Shown here piece after piece: positions 53,234-64,000 of a stretch of 64,000 nt of DNA (its first letter is position 1; each line of letters opens with the position of its first letter). The stretch spans positions 124,001-188,000 of the forward strand of contig QYAI01000077.1 of the NCBI GenBank assembly GCA_003988855.1, written 5' to 3'. The position numbers and the translations under genes are program-made. The notes below the pieces were generated by a model, which saw only the letters and a program-made list of their open reading frames with translations, made no database searches and had not been told where the DNA came from. The DNA is from Arachnopeziza araneosa (Eukaryota > Ascomycota > Leotiomycetes > Helotiales > Arachnopezizaceae).

Positions 53234-53932
53234 GTCGAAATATATGAAGCTGCAAAGCACAATTAGAAATCAATCGAGGGGTCGAGTTCAAGGCTGAGCA
53301 CTCTTGCAGGAGGCGGTAGATGAAACAAGAGAAACTTTTACCTATGTGCGAGAAGTTGAGAATGAGGTTTTTTTATTTTAAAAACACTGCAGTAGCGTCT
53401 GGGTGTAAATACAAGAGGGAGACGTGGATGGCGAAGTTACTTTGTGGGGAAGCTCGTCGGGTTCAGCCGAGGTGGCCGGCAAACACCATCTTCAGCCTTG
53501 TAAACAACCATCACATGCCTTCATTACCACGCACGGTAAAGTACTCGTGGCCTGGATTTTAGACAAAAGATTTATCAAGGACAATAGAGGTACTGTAAGT
53601 TACACACCGTTTAGATTATGTTACTAGTACAACAAGACTCATCTAAAAACATGCCATGAGCGGAGTTATGCCTTTTAATCTCCATCTTCTGCGCCTTCCA
53701 TAAGACCCTTATTTTACAAAGAATGAGAAATGCCAGGAATCTTAAGACAAGGTATAGAAAGATGAGCCAGAGAACTTTGCCCATGATACAACCCAATCTT
53801 CATACACTCCTCTCGTTTTTATATTACCTCGATACGCAATAGAAAAGCCAGTAGCCTGTTCTAAGGTTGGTGACCTCCGAGTACTCGGATGAGCCATCAT
53901 TCAACCCTCAGCCTCATTCTTCTCAGTCCAAC
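53234..53932. other. Intergenic region upstream of PEX5
   Basis: About 700 bases that hold the PEX5 promoter and the 3' flank of the RRM protein gene. No coding frame is supported. Confidence 0.4.
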
Positions 53933-54987
53933 TTACTCTCTAAGCGGCTCGCGATTTTTGGCTTCAGTGGAGAAATCAACTCTCAATGTACGGCCATACA
54001 CCTCCTTGCCAACCAATAGTTCCTTTCCCTTCACAGCACTCTCAACATCAATGAACTGTGCATGCGCAAAACCTCTTGGCTGACCAGTGCGTCGATCGAT
54101 TGCAACACGGACATCAACGACATTCTTGATATCCCGGAACAGCTTGTTGAGGTCGGCGTCAGACATTTCAAAGGCGAGGTTGCCAACAAACAGAGTCTTG
54201 GACGGTTCATTTTGTCGAGGCTCACGCGCTGTTCGGACCTGGTAATTGACCACAATACGACGACCATCCCAGATGCTCTGGTTCTTGGATTCGATAGCGC
54301 GAGCAGCCTCCTCCATAGTCTCGAATTCGATGTAACCGAACCTAACATCATCTCATCAGCAACTTTGAAAACTCTTAAGAATGAGATAACTAACCCCTTG
54401 CTCAAGCCTCGCGCATCAGTAGCAACAACGGTACTCTTGACTGTTCCGAACTGCTTAAACTCTCTCTCAAGATCAGCTGCAGTGGCATCGAAGATCAAGT
54501 TGCCAATATAGATTCCGTTCGTTGGCACTCTAGGAGCATCGGAACGTGGAAATCTACTGCCGCCACGGTCCATTCCGCCATATCCTCTATCTTGTGCACC
54601 ATAACCCCCGCCAGAGCCCCTCTCTTGTCTGCCATAACCCGAACGTCTGTCGTCGAAAGATCTATTGCCATAAGAAGAACCTCTCCTACCTGAAGTCTCG
54701 GAGACTTCTTCGGCGAAACGGCCAGCAGCATTGCCTACGCTCTCAGCAGCGTCGCTGACATAATTTGATGCAGTTTCTGAAGCTGACTCGAAAGCTTCCG
54801 TAACCGATCCAGACTCCCCAGAAGGTCCAGCATTGTCGCTGTTAAATCTTCTGAACAGAGATGTAGAGATTGAGCTCTGGGTTTTGCTTCGAAGGGCAAA
54901 CGAGGAGGAAGTGGTGATGGAACGGGGTGTCGAGACAAAGGAGGTGGATGTGGAAGAAATTGCTCGTAGAGCAGAGCGGCGAATCAA
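53933..54987 (-). CDS. Mitochondrial RNA-binding protein with two RRM domains
   Basis: Protein of 333 aa from exons 54987-54395 and 54341-53933 with a 53-nt intron. The first 50 residues are rich in Arg/Ser/Thr without acids (MIRRSALRAISS, ending SLFRRFNS), a clear mitochondrial leader. An Ala/Glu helix and a Gly/Arg/Tyr-rich (RGG-like) linker follow. RRM1 at about 158-235 has RNP2 IYIGNL and RNP1 KGFGYIEF, the latter formed across the splice. RRM2 at about 246-325 has LFVGNL and RGFAHAQF. It probably acts in mitochondrial RNA maturation, stability or translation; no specific target can be read. The stop codon overlaps GTAAGT, a strong donor sequence, so a further small 3' exon is possible. 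Confidence 0.87.
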
Positions 54988-56222
54988 ATGCCTGCAATTC
55001 GCGTTAGATATGAAGGGTTTGCCATCAAAATCTGTGTTTACTTACATGATTGAAGGTTGAAATGAATGGACGAGTATAAAATTCTCGACGTTGATGGCAA
55101 AGGAGTTGGTTTCTCTTGAATTTTTTTTATCTGGAGATGAACCCTTGGAGGTGGTGCTAGCCACTTGGGGACTAGTTAAGGAGAGCTGATTTTACCACGG
55201 GCTGTTGTGTCCGGTCGTAAGCGAGCCGTCGAGGCCGGATAGAAATGCTACAGAGACAAACAGGAAAAGATAGCTCTACCTTAAGCGGTAGAGTACGTGC
55301 CATACCTCTCTTTATAGAACGTATTAGTTCTCATTTCCTCCTGAGTGGGTCCCCTACCTTGAGGTTTGATATTTTATCCATCATGCACAACATAGCATAC
55401 TTGGCTGTATCATCAAGACAAGACAGAAATGAGAAGGACCAAGTGGTTATCCAAAAATATCAAACCTTCTTACTACTGCGTCAGAATTAAAGCCACGATT
55501 AAAATTCTGAGCCAATACCAAGCTGAAATCTTAACGATATAAGACAACGTAGTAGACGAATAGATTCTGTTATCAGCTCCTTGCGAGCCATACCTAATCT
55601 ATAAGACCAGTCCACCTATATGCCATTTCTCATCTTTCTCATATCTTATCAAGCAAAATTCCCTTGCCTCCAGTCATAGACTCATCCAATTGAGATAGCA
55701 GACCAGAGAACGAGATTGGAAGCTCGCGGGGTATAAAAGAACGCCAGATTCCTAGACAATCAAAATCCCAACCAACCGACATTTTTTTCGATTTCGTCCG
55801 TCCGTTCCTGAGCTACAAGATTATTTCGGAACTCCGCTCGTATGCAACGAAGCCATAACGCCAAACACTTTTGAACAAAAGAAAGTAAGGTGGTAGATAG
55901 ACAAGCCTCCGAAAGTTGCAAGTCACCACCGTGGGTATTGCGCGAGGAATAAATAAACCGACCAAAACTGGGAGCACGTTGCAGTCCAGCGTAGAAACAG
56001 ACCTAGTAAGACAGTATATAGAAGAGAAGTAGGTTATCGGAAAAGCTCATCCAAAGAGAAGGGTTTTTGCTGATTGGGAGACAAGTGACAATAATTCGAA
56101 GACAGTCGTATAAGATGCTAGCAGTCTCGTCGTTTTGTAGAGACAGGGTGTTCACGGTAATCGTTGCGCCGAAGGTCAACTGAGCCTCAATTGGTAAGTA
56201 AGATTAAAATCGTAGCTCATCA
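54988..56222. other. Intergenic region with a small hairpin
   Basis: About 1.2 kb without a supported gene. It includes the promoter of the RRM gene and the 3' flank of the bHLH gene. A perfect inverted repeat CTCTACC-N6-GGTAGAG at about 55272-55291 could form a hairpin. It is too short to call a tRNA arm and has no cloverleaf around it. Confidence 0.45.
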
Positions 56223-57833
56223 TCAAAAGCGATCAGGTCCTGAGCGGAAACCATTAGGTCGTTGATCGTGCTGGTACTGAAGTCCATTCATAACTTCTGG
56301 ACCAGAAATATTGCGAAGCGGCGGTAGCTGGGATTGTTGCTCTGCATTCTGAATCGGATATCCGTGTGGGTGGGCTGTTGCTGCAGGAGGGCCGTGGTAT
56401 GAACCAGAAGAACCATTTTGAAGACTCGCAAGCTCGGCTCGAAGCTGAGCGTTCTCGAGCCTGATGGCATTAGACTCTCGTCGTGAGTTATCTAAATCAA
56501 GCTCTGCACGATGAAGTCGAGATTCCATACGGCCGAGTTGTTTTTTTTGTTCGTCGATGAGTTTCGACTGACGCTCATGTTCAGATATTGCTGGATTGCA
56601 TTAGTCAATGCTTGAATTAGAATATTTCAGTCCTATACCTTTGGATAGAATTTCCCATTTCGAAGCCTTTGCACCCCGCTCAACACTTTGAAGAGTTCGA
56701 AGGGTGTCAAAGAGGTCCTTCATTTCCAGTCTCCGCTTTCTTTCTGCCAGTTTATGTGACACGCGAAGCTCAGGAGTACGTGAGTACGGCTGTGAGCTAG
56801 TTGGAGAACCCCCTTCACCATTCTGTAGCTCACTAAGCTGTCTGTGCTGGAGGCTGTGATGATGAGTTGATACCTGAAACTCCGAAGAAGCTCGCTGACT
56901 ATAATCCGGCATGCCTTCCTCCAAACGTCGCTGGCCAGCAGGAAGCCGAGACTCGGTAGTGTACTGGCTACTGGCAACAGAATCGGCGTACGAGTTGCGA
57001 CGGGAATCATCGTAAAAGGATGTCCCTTGTCGGTTCACACCCTCTTCACTTGGTCGTGCGGACGATGGAAGACGCTGCACTGGTTCTTCCGGGAAAGCCC
57101 AAGCCTGTCCTTTAGTAGGTTCGGGGGCTCGTGCAATTGCTCCCAAGGCTGGACCAGTAATGAGAGGTGCCGTTCTGGAAGCATTGATGGGTCCATCAGG
57201 CAAGCGCTGGTAATTTGGTTGATACCCGTTCGACAATCGAAATGGTCCTGAATTTCGGTCTGGGTGAGCAGATCCCGGGTTGCGTTGCTGAGCCAAGGTA
57301 CTTTGAAGAGAAGTTGTTGACGGATTGGCACTGGCGTAGGGTGAGTTCGCAAGTCGCATATCACCAAAATTAGCCCCGAGCCTGCTGTCCACAGACTCTC
57401 TCCGCGAGTCTCCATTTGTAGAATTTGCCGTCTGGTGTGTACCTGGTTCAAAGAATGGTTGAGAGAAGCCATAGGATGTTGGGGAAACGATTGATGCCAC
57501 ACTCATTGCTCCTGAAGCAGGAGAGTTGAGCGGCTGAGTATTTGGTCCGGTGGAGATAGGAGAAGGTGTCAGATCGGCTGTGGACGCTGTGCGTTCGCGG
57601 GACATGGAATGGTCGAGGGTATGATTGCCATTGGTCGATTGCGTCGAGTTATCTAAATCTCTCTTAAGTAAGTTCTCGTCTTCAAGCAGGAGAGAGGTGT
57701 GCTTACGCTTGCTGGCGGGATCTTTCGCAGAGTAGTAGGCCGAATCGCGCTGATCTTCAGGATTGTTCAAGACTCCAGCCAGGCCCGCAGGCAGCTTTTG
57801 GGCCGAGGGAGGCATGTGCGATGCAGCCATCAT
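56223..57833 (-). CDS. Basic helix-loop-helix transcription factor
   Basis: Nuclear regulator of 520 aa. Exons 57833-56639 and 56590-56223 are joined by a 48-nt intron inside the DNA-binding region. The bHLH domain reads basic region SHKLAERKRRLEMKDLFDTL, a loop with SVERGAKASKWEIL, and helix 2 SKAISEHERQ across the splice. A leucine-rich coiled coil (RLHRAELDLDNSRRESNAIR) then supports dimerisation. The N-terminal 350 residues are Ser/Pro/Asn/Gln-rich. Similar fungal proteins have been labelled HLH factor GlcD gamma, which I recall without evidence for function. A segment at about 57655-57705 begins GTAAGC, ends TTTAG and is 54 nt long without stop, so it may be an in-frame intron; removal would give 502 aa. 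Confidence 0.87.
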
Positions 57834-60162
57834 GTTGTCGAATCGAGAGACTGGAGGAAAAGAGCGACGGCGAGTCTGGGTGCGCTTCCACGAGATATGT
57901 ACAGACGAGGTTTCGCCCTGAGCTTGGATAACCCCAATTGACCGACGCCAAAGAAAGGAAGAAAGGTAAGAGAAGTCTCAGCAGTCGCCAGCGAGGGTAT
58001 GTAACGGGTGCCCCTCGAAAAGAGATGGAGGTTGTGGAAGAGGAGTGAGAAGGTTGCGATTTTAAGCACCGTCCGGTAGTTTCGATTGCGGAAGGTCGAT
58101 AGGTAGTCGAGAGGACGCTCGTGGCCAAGGTGGACCAGGGCAGCAGTGGGACTCCCTGATTGGCTCTGGAGAGCACGCAGCCTCGACTTTCCCAGATCTT
58201 GCGGGCTGATGGTTTCGGGACAAAGCGAGTGTGGGTAGAGGGACCATAGGCTACTCCGGGAAGGCAGGGAACGGAACGAGAGACGGCGACAGCTGCTGTT
58301 CGAGAAGGCTGGGGGGGGCAGGTGGGAAGCTTCTGACTCTGCAGCGATATGAGGTCAAGATTCAGAGCTTTCGACAGGCCAGACGAGGACAACGAGGTTA
58401 TGTACGGCGGGCATGCTTTCTCCTGTCCTGTCCTGTACTGTCCTGTCCTGTCCTGTCCTGTCCTGTCCTGTCTGCCAACCCAGGGAGTCCCAGGCCCCTG
58501 GAGGGTAACCACTGACGGGGATGATGGAAGAAGCGTAGCGTTGTAACCTGTCGCGCGACGGGGGGGACTGGAGCAGCCAGGCGAGGCATCGAACAGACAG
58601 AGGCCGGACGACGGACAGGCGCGCAGCCACCAGCACTGGACAAGGACAGCACTAACTCACTGGACCGTAGCAGCACTGAGCCGAGCACCACAGCATGTGT
58701 GGGTGTCAAAAGTGGGCAGACGCACGATGCCTCCAGGGATGCATGGAACCAGGTTTGCCGTCGAGGATGGAAGGGCAAGGTGCAAGGTGCGAGGGGCGCG
58801 GTGGAAAGGTGCGTCGTGCGTGGGCAACGGGAGAGGACGACCAGGATCTGCGAACGGGTGCCAGATGGAGGATCTGGAGAGGAGAGGAGGCGGTACTGGA
58901 GAGCGCGCACACGCACGAGAGCGATAGAGACGGGAGGGTCAAGTGGTGGTGATGGTGGTGGTCATGGAAAAGTCGCCTCGATGTCTAACTATACTGGATT
59001 TATTGGATTTGCTGTATGTATATAACAATCAGTGGGCATGGATTTTCTTCTGTGCTATGATGGATTCTACACTTCTCTCTATGTCCCTCCCGCATTCCCA
59101 TTCGGAAGCAGGTTTATTCGCCGGGTCTTAGTGCCAGAAACTAGAGCGACGTCCGCGCGATGGAGCTGCAGACCATCTGCAGATGATAGCGCAGGTCATC
59201 GATCTCCCGCTGGGGAGAGAGAAGAAAAGGGAAGTGAAGCGTGGCCCAGCTCGTGGTCGTGTAGTCTCCATCTCATCTCAGCCGTCGGACCTCGTCGCTC
59301 GCGAGTCTCTCAGACACTCACTCGATGATGATGATGATGCTCGTGCATGTCCGACACCAGGTTCGATATTATCGAGCGGACGTGCTGCTGTAGAATCACC
59401 CGAATTGAATCTCAGAACAGGCCCTCGTGCCCCGTTGATGGCGATGCAGAGATCGTCCTGAGGGCCAGCGACGCCTTCCTCTTTCACATGGTGACACGAG
59501 CATCCGCCCTGACTTGGAGGCTCTTTTCTGCTCTCCCGACCTCTCTGTCCATCGAGAATGCGGCAGGTAGGCGAGGCGAGGTGAGGCGAACGATACGAGC
59601 AGGTACCTAGGTACTGTAGTACTGTGCTGTCTTGGTTGTACCTGAATGTTTTGATCGTGATGCGATCTGAGATCGTGCTTGGGGAAGTGGAGCCGGCTTT
59701 CCTGCTGGGACCGGGCTCTGCCATTCTTCTCTCCCAGGCCCTAACCTGACCCGACCACACCACCTCCGTTTCAGGCTTCGAAATGGGACCCTCCTGATAC
59801 GGAAGGTCGAGGGCACAGGATGGAAAAAGGAGAGACTAAAATCGCAATCATGGCGTCGGCCAGGGCAGCAGTCCCCAGCACTTACTTCCCTCTTACGATT
59901 TCTTATTCCCTCCCCAAGCAATGGTAATATATTTATCATGTTTCAGACCGGTAAAAAAGAGACTTGCATCGTCGGCTAGTCTGCAGTCGCCTTGCTCCCC
60001 GAACGGGAGGCATTACTAACTCTCAGCGGCAAGGGCTGCTGTCCAAGTACCTAGAACCTAGAGCTACCTAACATGACCACCCCAACTGGGAGAATCATTG
60101 CGCCTATTGTCCTCGACAATCAACTCCTCCCGCCGCCTCAGAGACGCCCTCGCATCGCTTCC
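57834..60162. other. GC-rich gene-free region upstream of the bHLH gene
   Basis: No supported gene. The long frames here overlap on both strands, as expected in GC-rich DNA, and have no motif. The stretch holds a TCCTG array and probably a long promoter or leader for the bHLH gene. Confidence 0.5.
58428..58472. repeat. 5-bp tandem repeat, unit TCCTG
   Basis: About nine copies of a five-base unit, with one changed copy (TACTG). The array lies about 600 bases upstream of the bHLH gene start. Confidence 0.9.
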
Positions 60163-60164
60163 AT

Positions 60165-60947
60165 GTGGGCAAACACGATCCATTCAGGCTCAATCTCGAC
60201 TTCGGTGCCTTTTCCCAGAGACCAGGGCAATACACCGAAAGGCTGAACGATCGCTGGCGCTGGATCCATGATCAACCATTGACAGGAACCTTTCTCGAGC
60301 TTCATTCCTTAGACGCACCTAGTGCCTCGATGCCCGTTCCAAGTCATTTCCTGCGGCCTTCTCATCTCGAAAGGACAATAGCCGGGAGGAGGAGCATCTG
60401 CATGCGGTCCGACGAGGACACCGATATTGAATATCTTCCCATTTCAAAAGGCGTGAATGCAATCCAGGGCCTCGAGGCAGATCTGGCATTAGCCGCTGCC
60501 CCTCGAGCCCTTGCCTTTTGCCTCCTTCACGCGACGGGACAACCGGCCACGGGCTCTCAACGTGGGAAGAGCCAACTGAATCGAGGATCGACATGGTTCA
60601 GCTTGATCCTTCGCACTGTAACCAACGTGCGTCGATGCATCACCATGTTCTTCCACATAAAACAACTTTTACTGTCTTGTATGTTGGGAAGCAAACCTCG
60701 AGGGAGCAAGGGCTGCCGATTTGCTGTTGTCGCGTATAACATGACAACTAATATTCTTCTGACCAAGTGCTTCGTCGCACAGAACGGCTGTCACTTTCTA
60801 TCACTCTCGCAAGTGCCCGAGACAAGTAACACAATCATTCAAGCCCTTGGTCGATTCCCGTACCTCATTCTCCACGGCATCCAGACGAAGCCGAACGATC
60901 GAGCACTCGTGACGCCAGCCACAAATGAAGAAGGAGGAGAAGGTTAA
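60165..60947 (+). CDS. Doubtful open frame of 260 codons
   Basis: A long uninterrupted frame without an ATG at its 5' end: it opens at a GTG, and the nearby ATG at 60163 is in another frame that stops quickly. The translation has no recognised domain, signal peptide or conserved block, and its composition is irregular. It could be an exon of an unrecognised gene or chance. Listed only because of its length. Confidence 0.15.
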   Translation: MGKHDPFRLNLDFGAFSQRPGQYTERLNDRWRWIHDQPLTGTFLELHSLDAPSASMPVPSHFLRPSHLERTIAGRRSICMRSDEDTDIEYLPISKGVNAIQGLEADLALAAAPRALAFCLLHATGQPATGSQRGKSQLNRGSTWFSLILRTVTNVRRCITMFFHIKQLLLSCMLGSKPRGSKGCRFAVVAYNMTTNILLTKCFVAQNGCHFLSLSQVPETSNTIIQALGRFPYLILHGIQTKPNDRALVTPATNEEGGEG

Positions 60948-63900
60948 TTCAACAAGGTCTGGCCGTTCCTCCGTGCGCAAAAGAAACAACCTCAAGGTGC
61001 AGCACTAACAAATATCCAATGGTCACTAACCACTCCCTGAAGCAAAAAAGACATGTGAGACGGCTGAAGATCTCCCAAAGATGGCTTCCCGTTGGATACC
61101 AGGCCACTGGAAGCTGCATATCCAAGAAATGCCACGTTTGCCAATTGGGTGGCTAAACGTTTGTGTGATTTAACGGTGAGGTAAGGTACTTTACCGTGTC
61201 TTCAAAAATTCAGGCGCAGCTAATCACGGGTAGCGGTTGGCTTTACCGGTACAAGCTCCGTACAATCTTGAGCTATTAAATATCTTCACTTGATCAGCAA
61301 TTCCGCACAGAGTCCACCAGCAGATTATCACGGATAGCCAGATCCTATCGCCTAGCGAAAATCAACAAGAAAACCCCGGACACCCTTGACGGCCAACAGT
61401 AACAGATGTGTATGCTGTGACATCTCATAGCCGGCACAGTCTGGGAGCCTTACCGGTAGAGCATTTTGAAATTGTGGGGTGAGTTCAGCACGAGAGCAGA
61501 CAATGTCGATGCTTGATTTTCATTTTGCATTTGTGCCTCTACCAGTTTTTAACCACCATCGAGAATGTGTTATGCCCATGGTGCTACTAAAATGCTCAAG
61601 GAAGACCGTTTGAGAGAATAGGCGAGGATCATCTATTGCCATTCTGAATGCATTCTAATTATCTCTTGACTGCGATGTGTCAAATGACCGTGAGCCTCAA
61701 CTAGATATTAAATACTATCCAGTAGCTTAGCTACAGTAACATGACCAGCAGTATCTTGGAGAAGATCAAGACGTGTCACTACTCCTACGGTGTGGTGGTA
61801 CCAAATTGGTGGACTAGGTATATAGCTGCAACAGCAGGCTTTGCTAGCTTGCAACGCGAACTGAGCGCAAGACGCTCACTTGCGTGTGTGTACAGAGTAC
61901 AGCGTGAGCGTTTAAAGGCTCCGTTGCTGCTGTTGCAGATCCAGGAAGTCGGTCCGTTCTAGAATTGAAGCAACGTAGTCTTCGAAATGTATCACGACAA
62001 TTATCACACATCTGTTCAGCCGCGTCACCATGTTAGCCCGTGGCTTAGGGGTCCAAAGAGCGGATGACTCGGACACGTTCATGTGCAGTCTCGCACCATA
62101 CATCGTCCGATCGAAAGCATGCTTGCTTTGGGGGTTTAGGTTTGAGGCTGGTGAGTATAGCTCACTTTCGATGACAGTCTTCTCTTCTATCCGCGACCGG
62201 TTGTAGAACCAGATTTACTTCGAGAACCATGACACGACAGAACGCGGTTCCCTTACTCGACGCTTCGTGCCCAAGTGGTTCCACAAAAGGAGATTTCTGG
62301 ATGTGTTCAACTTCGGATAGAGACATGGCATTGAAAAGACAGGACGCGCTAAAATTCTCCTTCTATATCCTGCACGTCATTTGCATGTACAGGACAAAGT
62401 CCCTGCCGCGGATGAAGTAGTCAAGTGGCAGGGCATCGGGTCTTCTGCAACTTTGTTGCATTGGCACGATCTCCGGCAAGTGCAGGCTAAATGAGAATTT
62501 CGCCGCATTTTATCTGATTCTGGCCACCAAGACTTCCCTTCTGCAAAACATGAGGCACGGTCCGAGTAATCCTATTTTTCGGATGGTTGAACATGCTCCC
62601 CGTCCGACTCCAAGCTCACTCGCAACGATAGCCGAAAAGAGCTTCGGGCTCCACTCTCCTTGACTGACCACTCTAGAATTATCCAGCACGGAAACTCAAT
62701 ATAGGCTGGATGAATATCGCTTGCCACCACTCTAGGTCTCTTTCTTAAGGCCGTAAGGTGCACGCCAATTTCAGCCTGTCTTCTGTCTTCAATTTCACTT
62801 GAATCTCTCTAAATTCGAGATGGACAATCCTCAGATCTTTCATCTAGTCTCTACACGCTCTGGGCCTCTTAATGCGGCCTCATAAACCTGCAGCAAGCCC
62901 CACCAACAGCAATGGTACAATGACTTGGTTCTGACTCCGGCAATTCTGCCCATCAGGTCATCACGTTCCACGGCCTAGAGGCCACCACTCAGGTTTTGCC
63001 ACATTCTCAACATTTCCTCTTCCAAACCCGCGTTCAGGAGCAGGTGAGACATAGTTGAACATTGTTGCTGCAAGATCTATGCACATCAAACCAGGGGTGT
63101 TGATTTTTCAAGCCGAATCTTGTGTTTGCCCAGGCTTGGTCTTTCGAACACTGTGAACGGTAGGAAAGTAGTGACGTGCGCCGTACAATATAACTAATGA
63201 TTACAAAAACATTATCAAACCCGCAATTTCTGAGACTCAACAACGAACAAAGGCCGCCACACTGGACCGTTCGAAGGGCTTGCTGTACCGAAATCTTGTT
63301 GACAAATCTCTTTGTCTCATCGTTCGATCGATCTTCCCGTTCTCTGCTTCGTGACTAGAAGATTAGTTTCCAGGGCTCGGGACTTCAAATGCTGTGCCAC
63401 GAACTGAGGGATACCAGATTGCGCAGGTTAGCTGTCGTACTCCCATTTATGGGGCGTGATACGCTACCACTTCTCCGGTGCTCCAGACCAGGATAGAACC
63501 AGTTTTACTCGAGGCAGCAGCGCTCAACGTCCGAACGTTGTGTCGCAGAAGCGGAAGGGTGGAATGTTTGAATGTGCCAGGTTCGTAGGACCTGGGTGAT
63601 CACAGGTACCACCCTCCGAGGACGAATCGATGATATTACAAGAGCAGGTAGCGGTGGTAGAGACATATGTGAGTCTGATAAGTTCGATCTTGATGTGGTG
63701 CATCATCTGTTCATTCTATAATTATCCCGAGACTCAGCTACGCGGAACGGCAAGCTGCACGCCATCCCGGCCTCTGATCCAACACTAAGTGCCGTACCGA
63801 GTCTAGACCGAGCATGATTCCTTATTCATCTCTCTTCAAACTTCGGGGAAGATGCTCCGAACGGTATACTGCTCGCTCTTGTAGCAAGTACAGTACCAGA

Positions 63901-64000
63901 AAACTCCAGAATGTGGTACTTCCGTCTTGGTCGAATTTTTACTATTCTTTTCTTCCTCGGGTGACAGGTGGAGATCCATTTCACCTCAGCCTCATTTCCT
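60948..64000. other. Gene-free stretch of about 3 kb
   Basis: Only short frames under about 75 codons are present, none with a motif or plausible splice partner. No RNA gene or mobile element was recognised. Confidence 0.55.

Noticed and set aside
55265..55300. Possible tRNA
   Set aside because: Only one 7-bp hairpin is present. No anticodon arm, T-arm consensus or acceptor stem can be paired around it.
57757..58916. Frames of 251 and 172 codons upstream of the bHLH gene
   Set aside because: They include the TCCTG array read as Arg-Thr-Gly-Gln-Asp repeats and overlap the bHLH start. GC-rich chance frames are more likely.
1..64000. CRISPR array, bacterial operons or phage genes
   Set aside because: All recognised genes are spliced eukaryotic genes. 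No spaced palindromic repeats or prokaryotic signals were seen.

Overview
The window is nuclear DNA of a filamentous ascomycete (Pezizomycotina). Genes are split by short GT-AG introns, mostly 45-60 nt. They encode typical fungal proteins: CYP52 and CYP53 P450s, a Baeyer-Villiger-type monooxygenase, Ser/Thr-rich GPI-anchored wall proteins and a C2H2 regulator. A decayed Fot1/pogo-type transposon carries stop codons of the kind left by repeat-induced point mutation (RIP). The overall flavour suggests Leotiomycetes, which is an inference from remembered relatives and not a search result. All gene models were spliced by eye from frame continuity, splice-site consensus and family conservation. In nearly every model the joined exons come out to a whole number of codons.

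Layout. 1-4.5 kb: no convincing gene, several simple repeats. 4.6-7.8 kb: a divergent pair, a five-finger CCCH protein (-) and the TFIIF beta subunit (+). 8.6-14.1 kb: a flavin monooxygenase (+), a conserved protein of unknown function (+) and a CYP52-type P450 (-). 14.6-18.5 kb: a divergent pair, the Tpa1/OGFOD1-type prolyl hydroxylase (-) and a PLP enzyme of the cysteine-desulfurase-like family (+). 20.6-23.2 kb: a C2H2 zinc-finger protein (-). 23.2-28.5 kb: a large region without genes. 28.5-31.6 kb: a CYP53-type benzoate 4-hydroxylase (-) and ribulose-phosphate 3-epimerase (-). 33.0-35.6 kb: a GH43 glycosidase (-) and a conserved orphan (+). 36.8-40.6 kb: a Rad53/Chk2-type FHA kinase (+). 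41.3-50.9 kb: an accessory block with three copies of a small membrane-protein family, two GPI-anchored proteins and the transposon relic. 51.2-55.0 kb: PEX5 (-) and a mitochondrial two-RRM protein (-). 56.2-57.8 kb: a bHLH regulator (-). 57.8-64 kb: no convincing gene.

The conserved genes serve separate housekeeping roles and do not form one cluster. A loose metabolic theme can be seen: CYP52 (fatty-acid or alkane omega-oxidation), CYP53 (aromatic acids), a Baeyer-Villiger-type oxygenase, and PEX5, which imports the peroxisomal enzymes that would finish such catabolism. The most unusual part is 41-51 kb. There a two-transmembrane family with a shared SMGDAFTLAG motif occurs as a decaying copy with a STAND-type N-terminal region, a 5'-truncated copy next to the transposon, and a frameshifted fragment just downstream.
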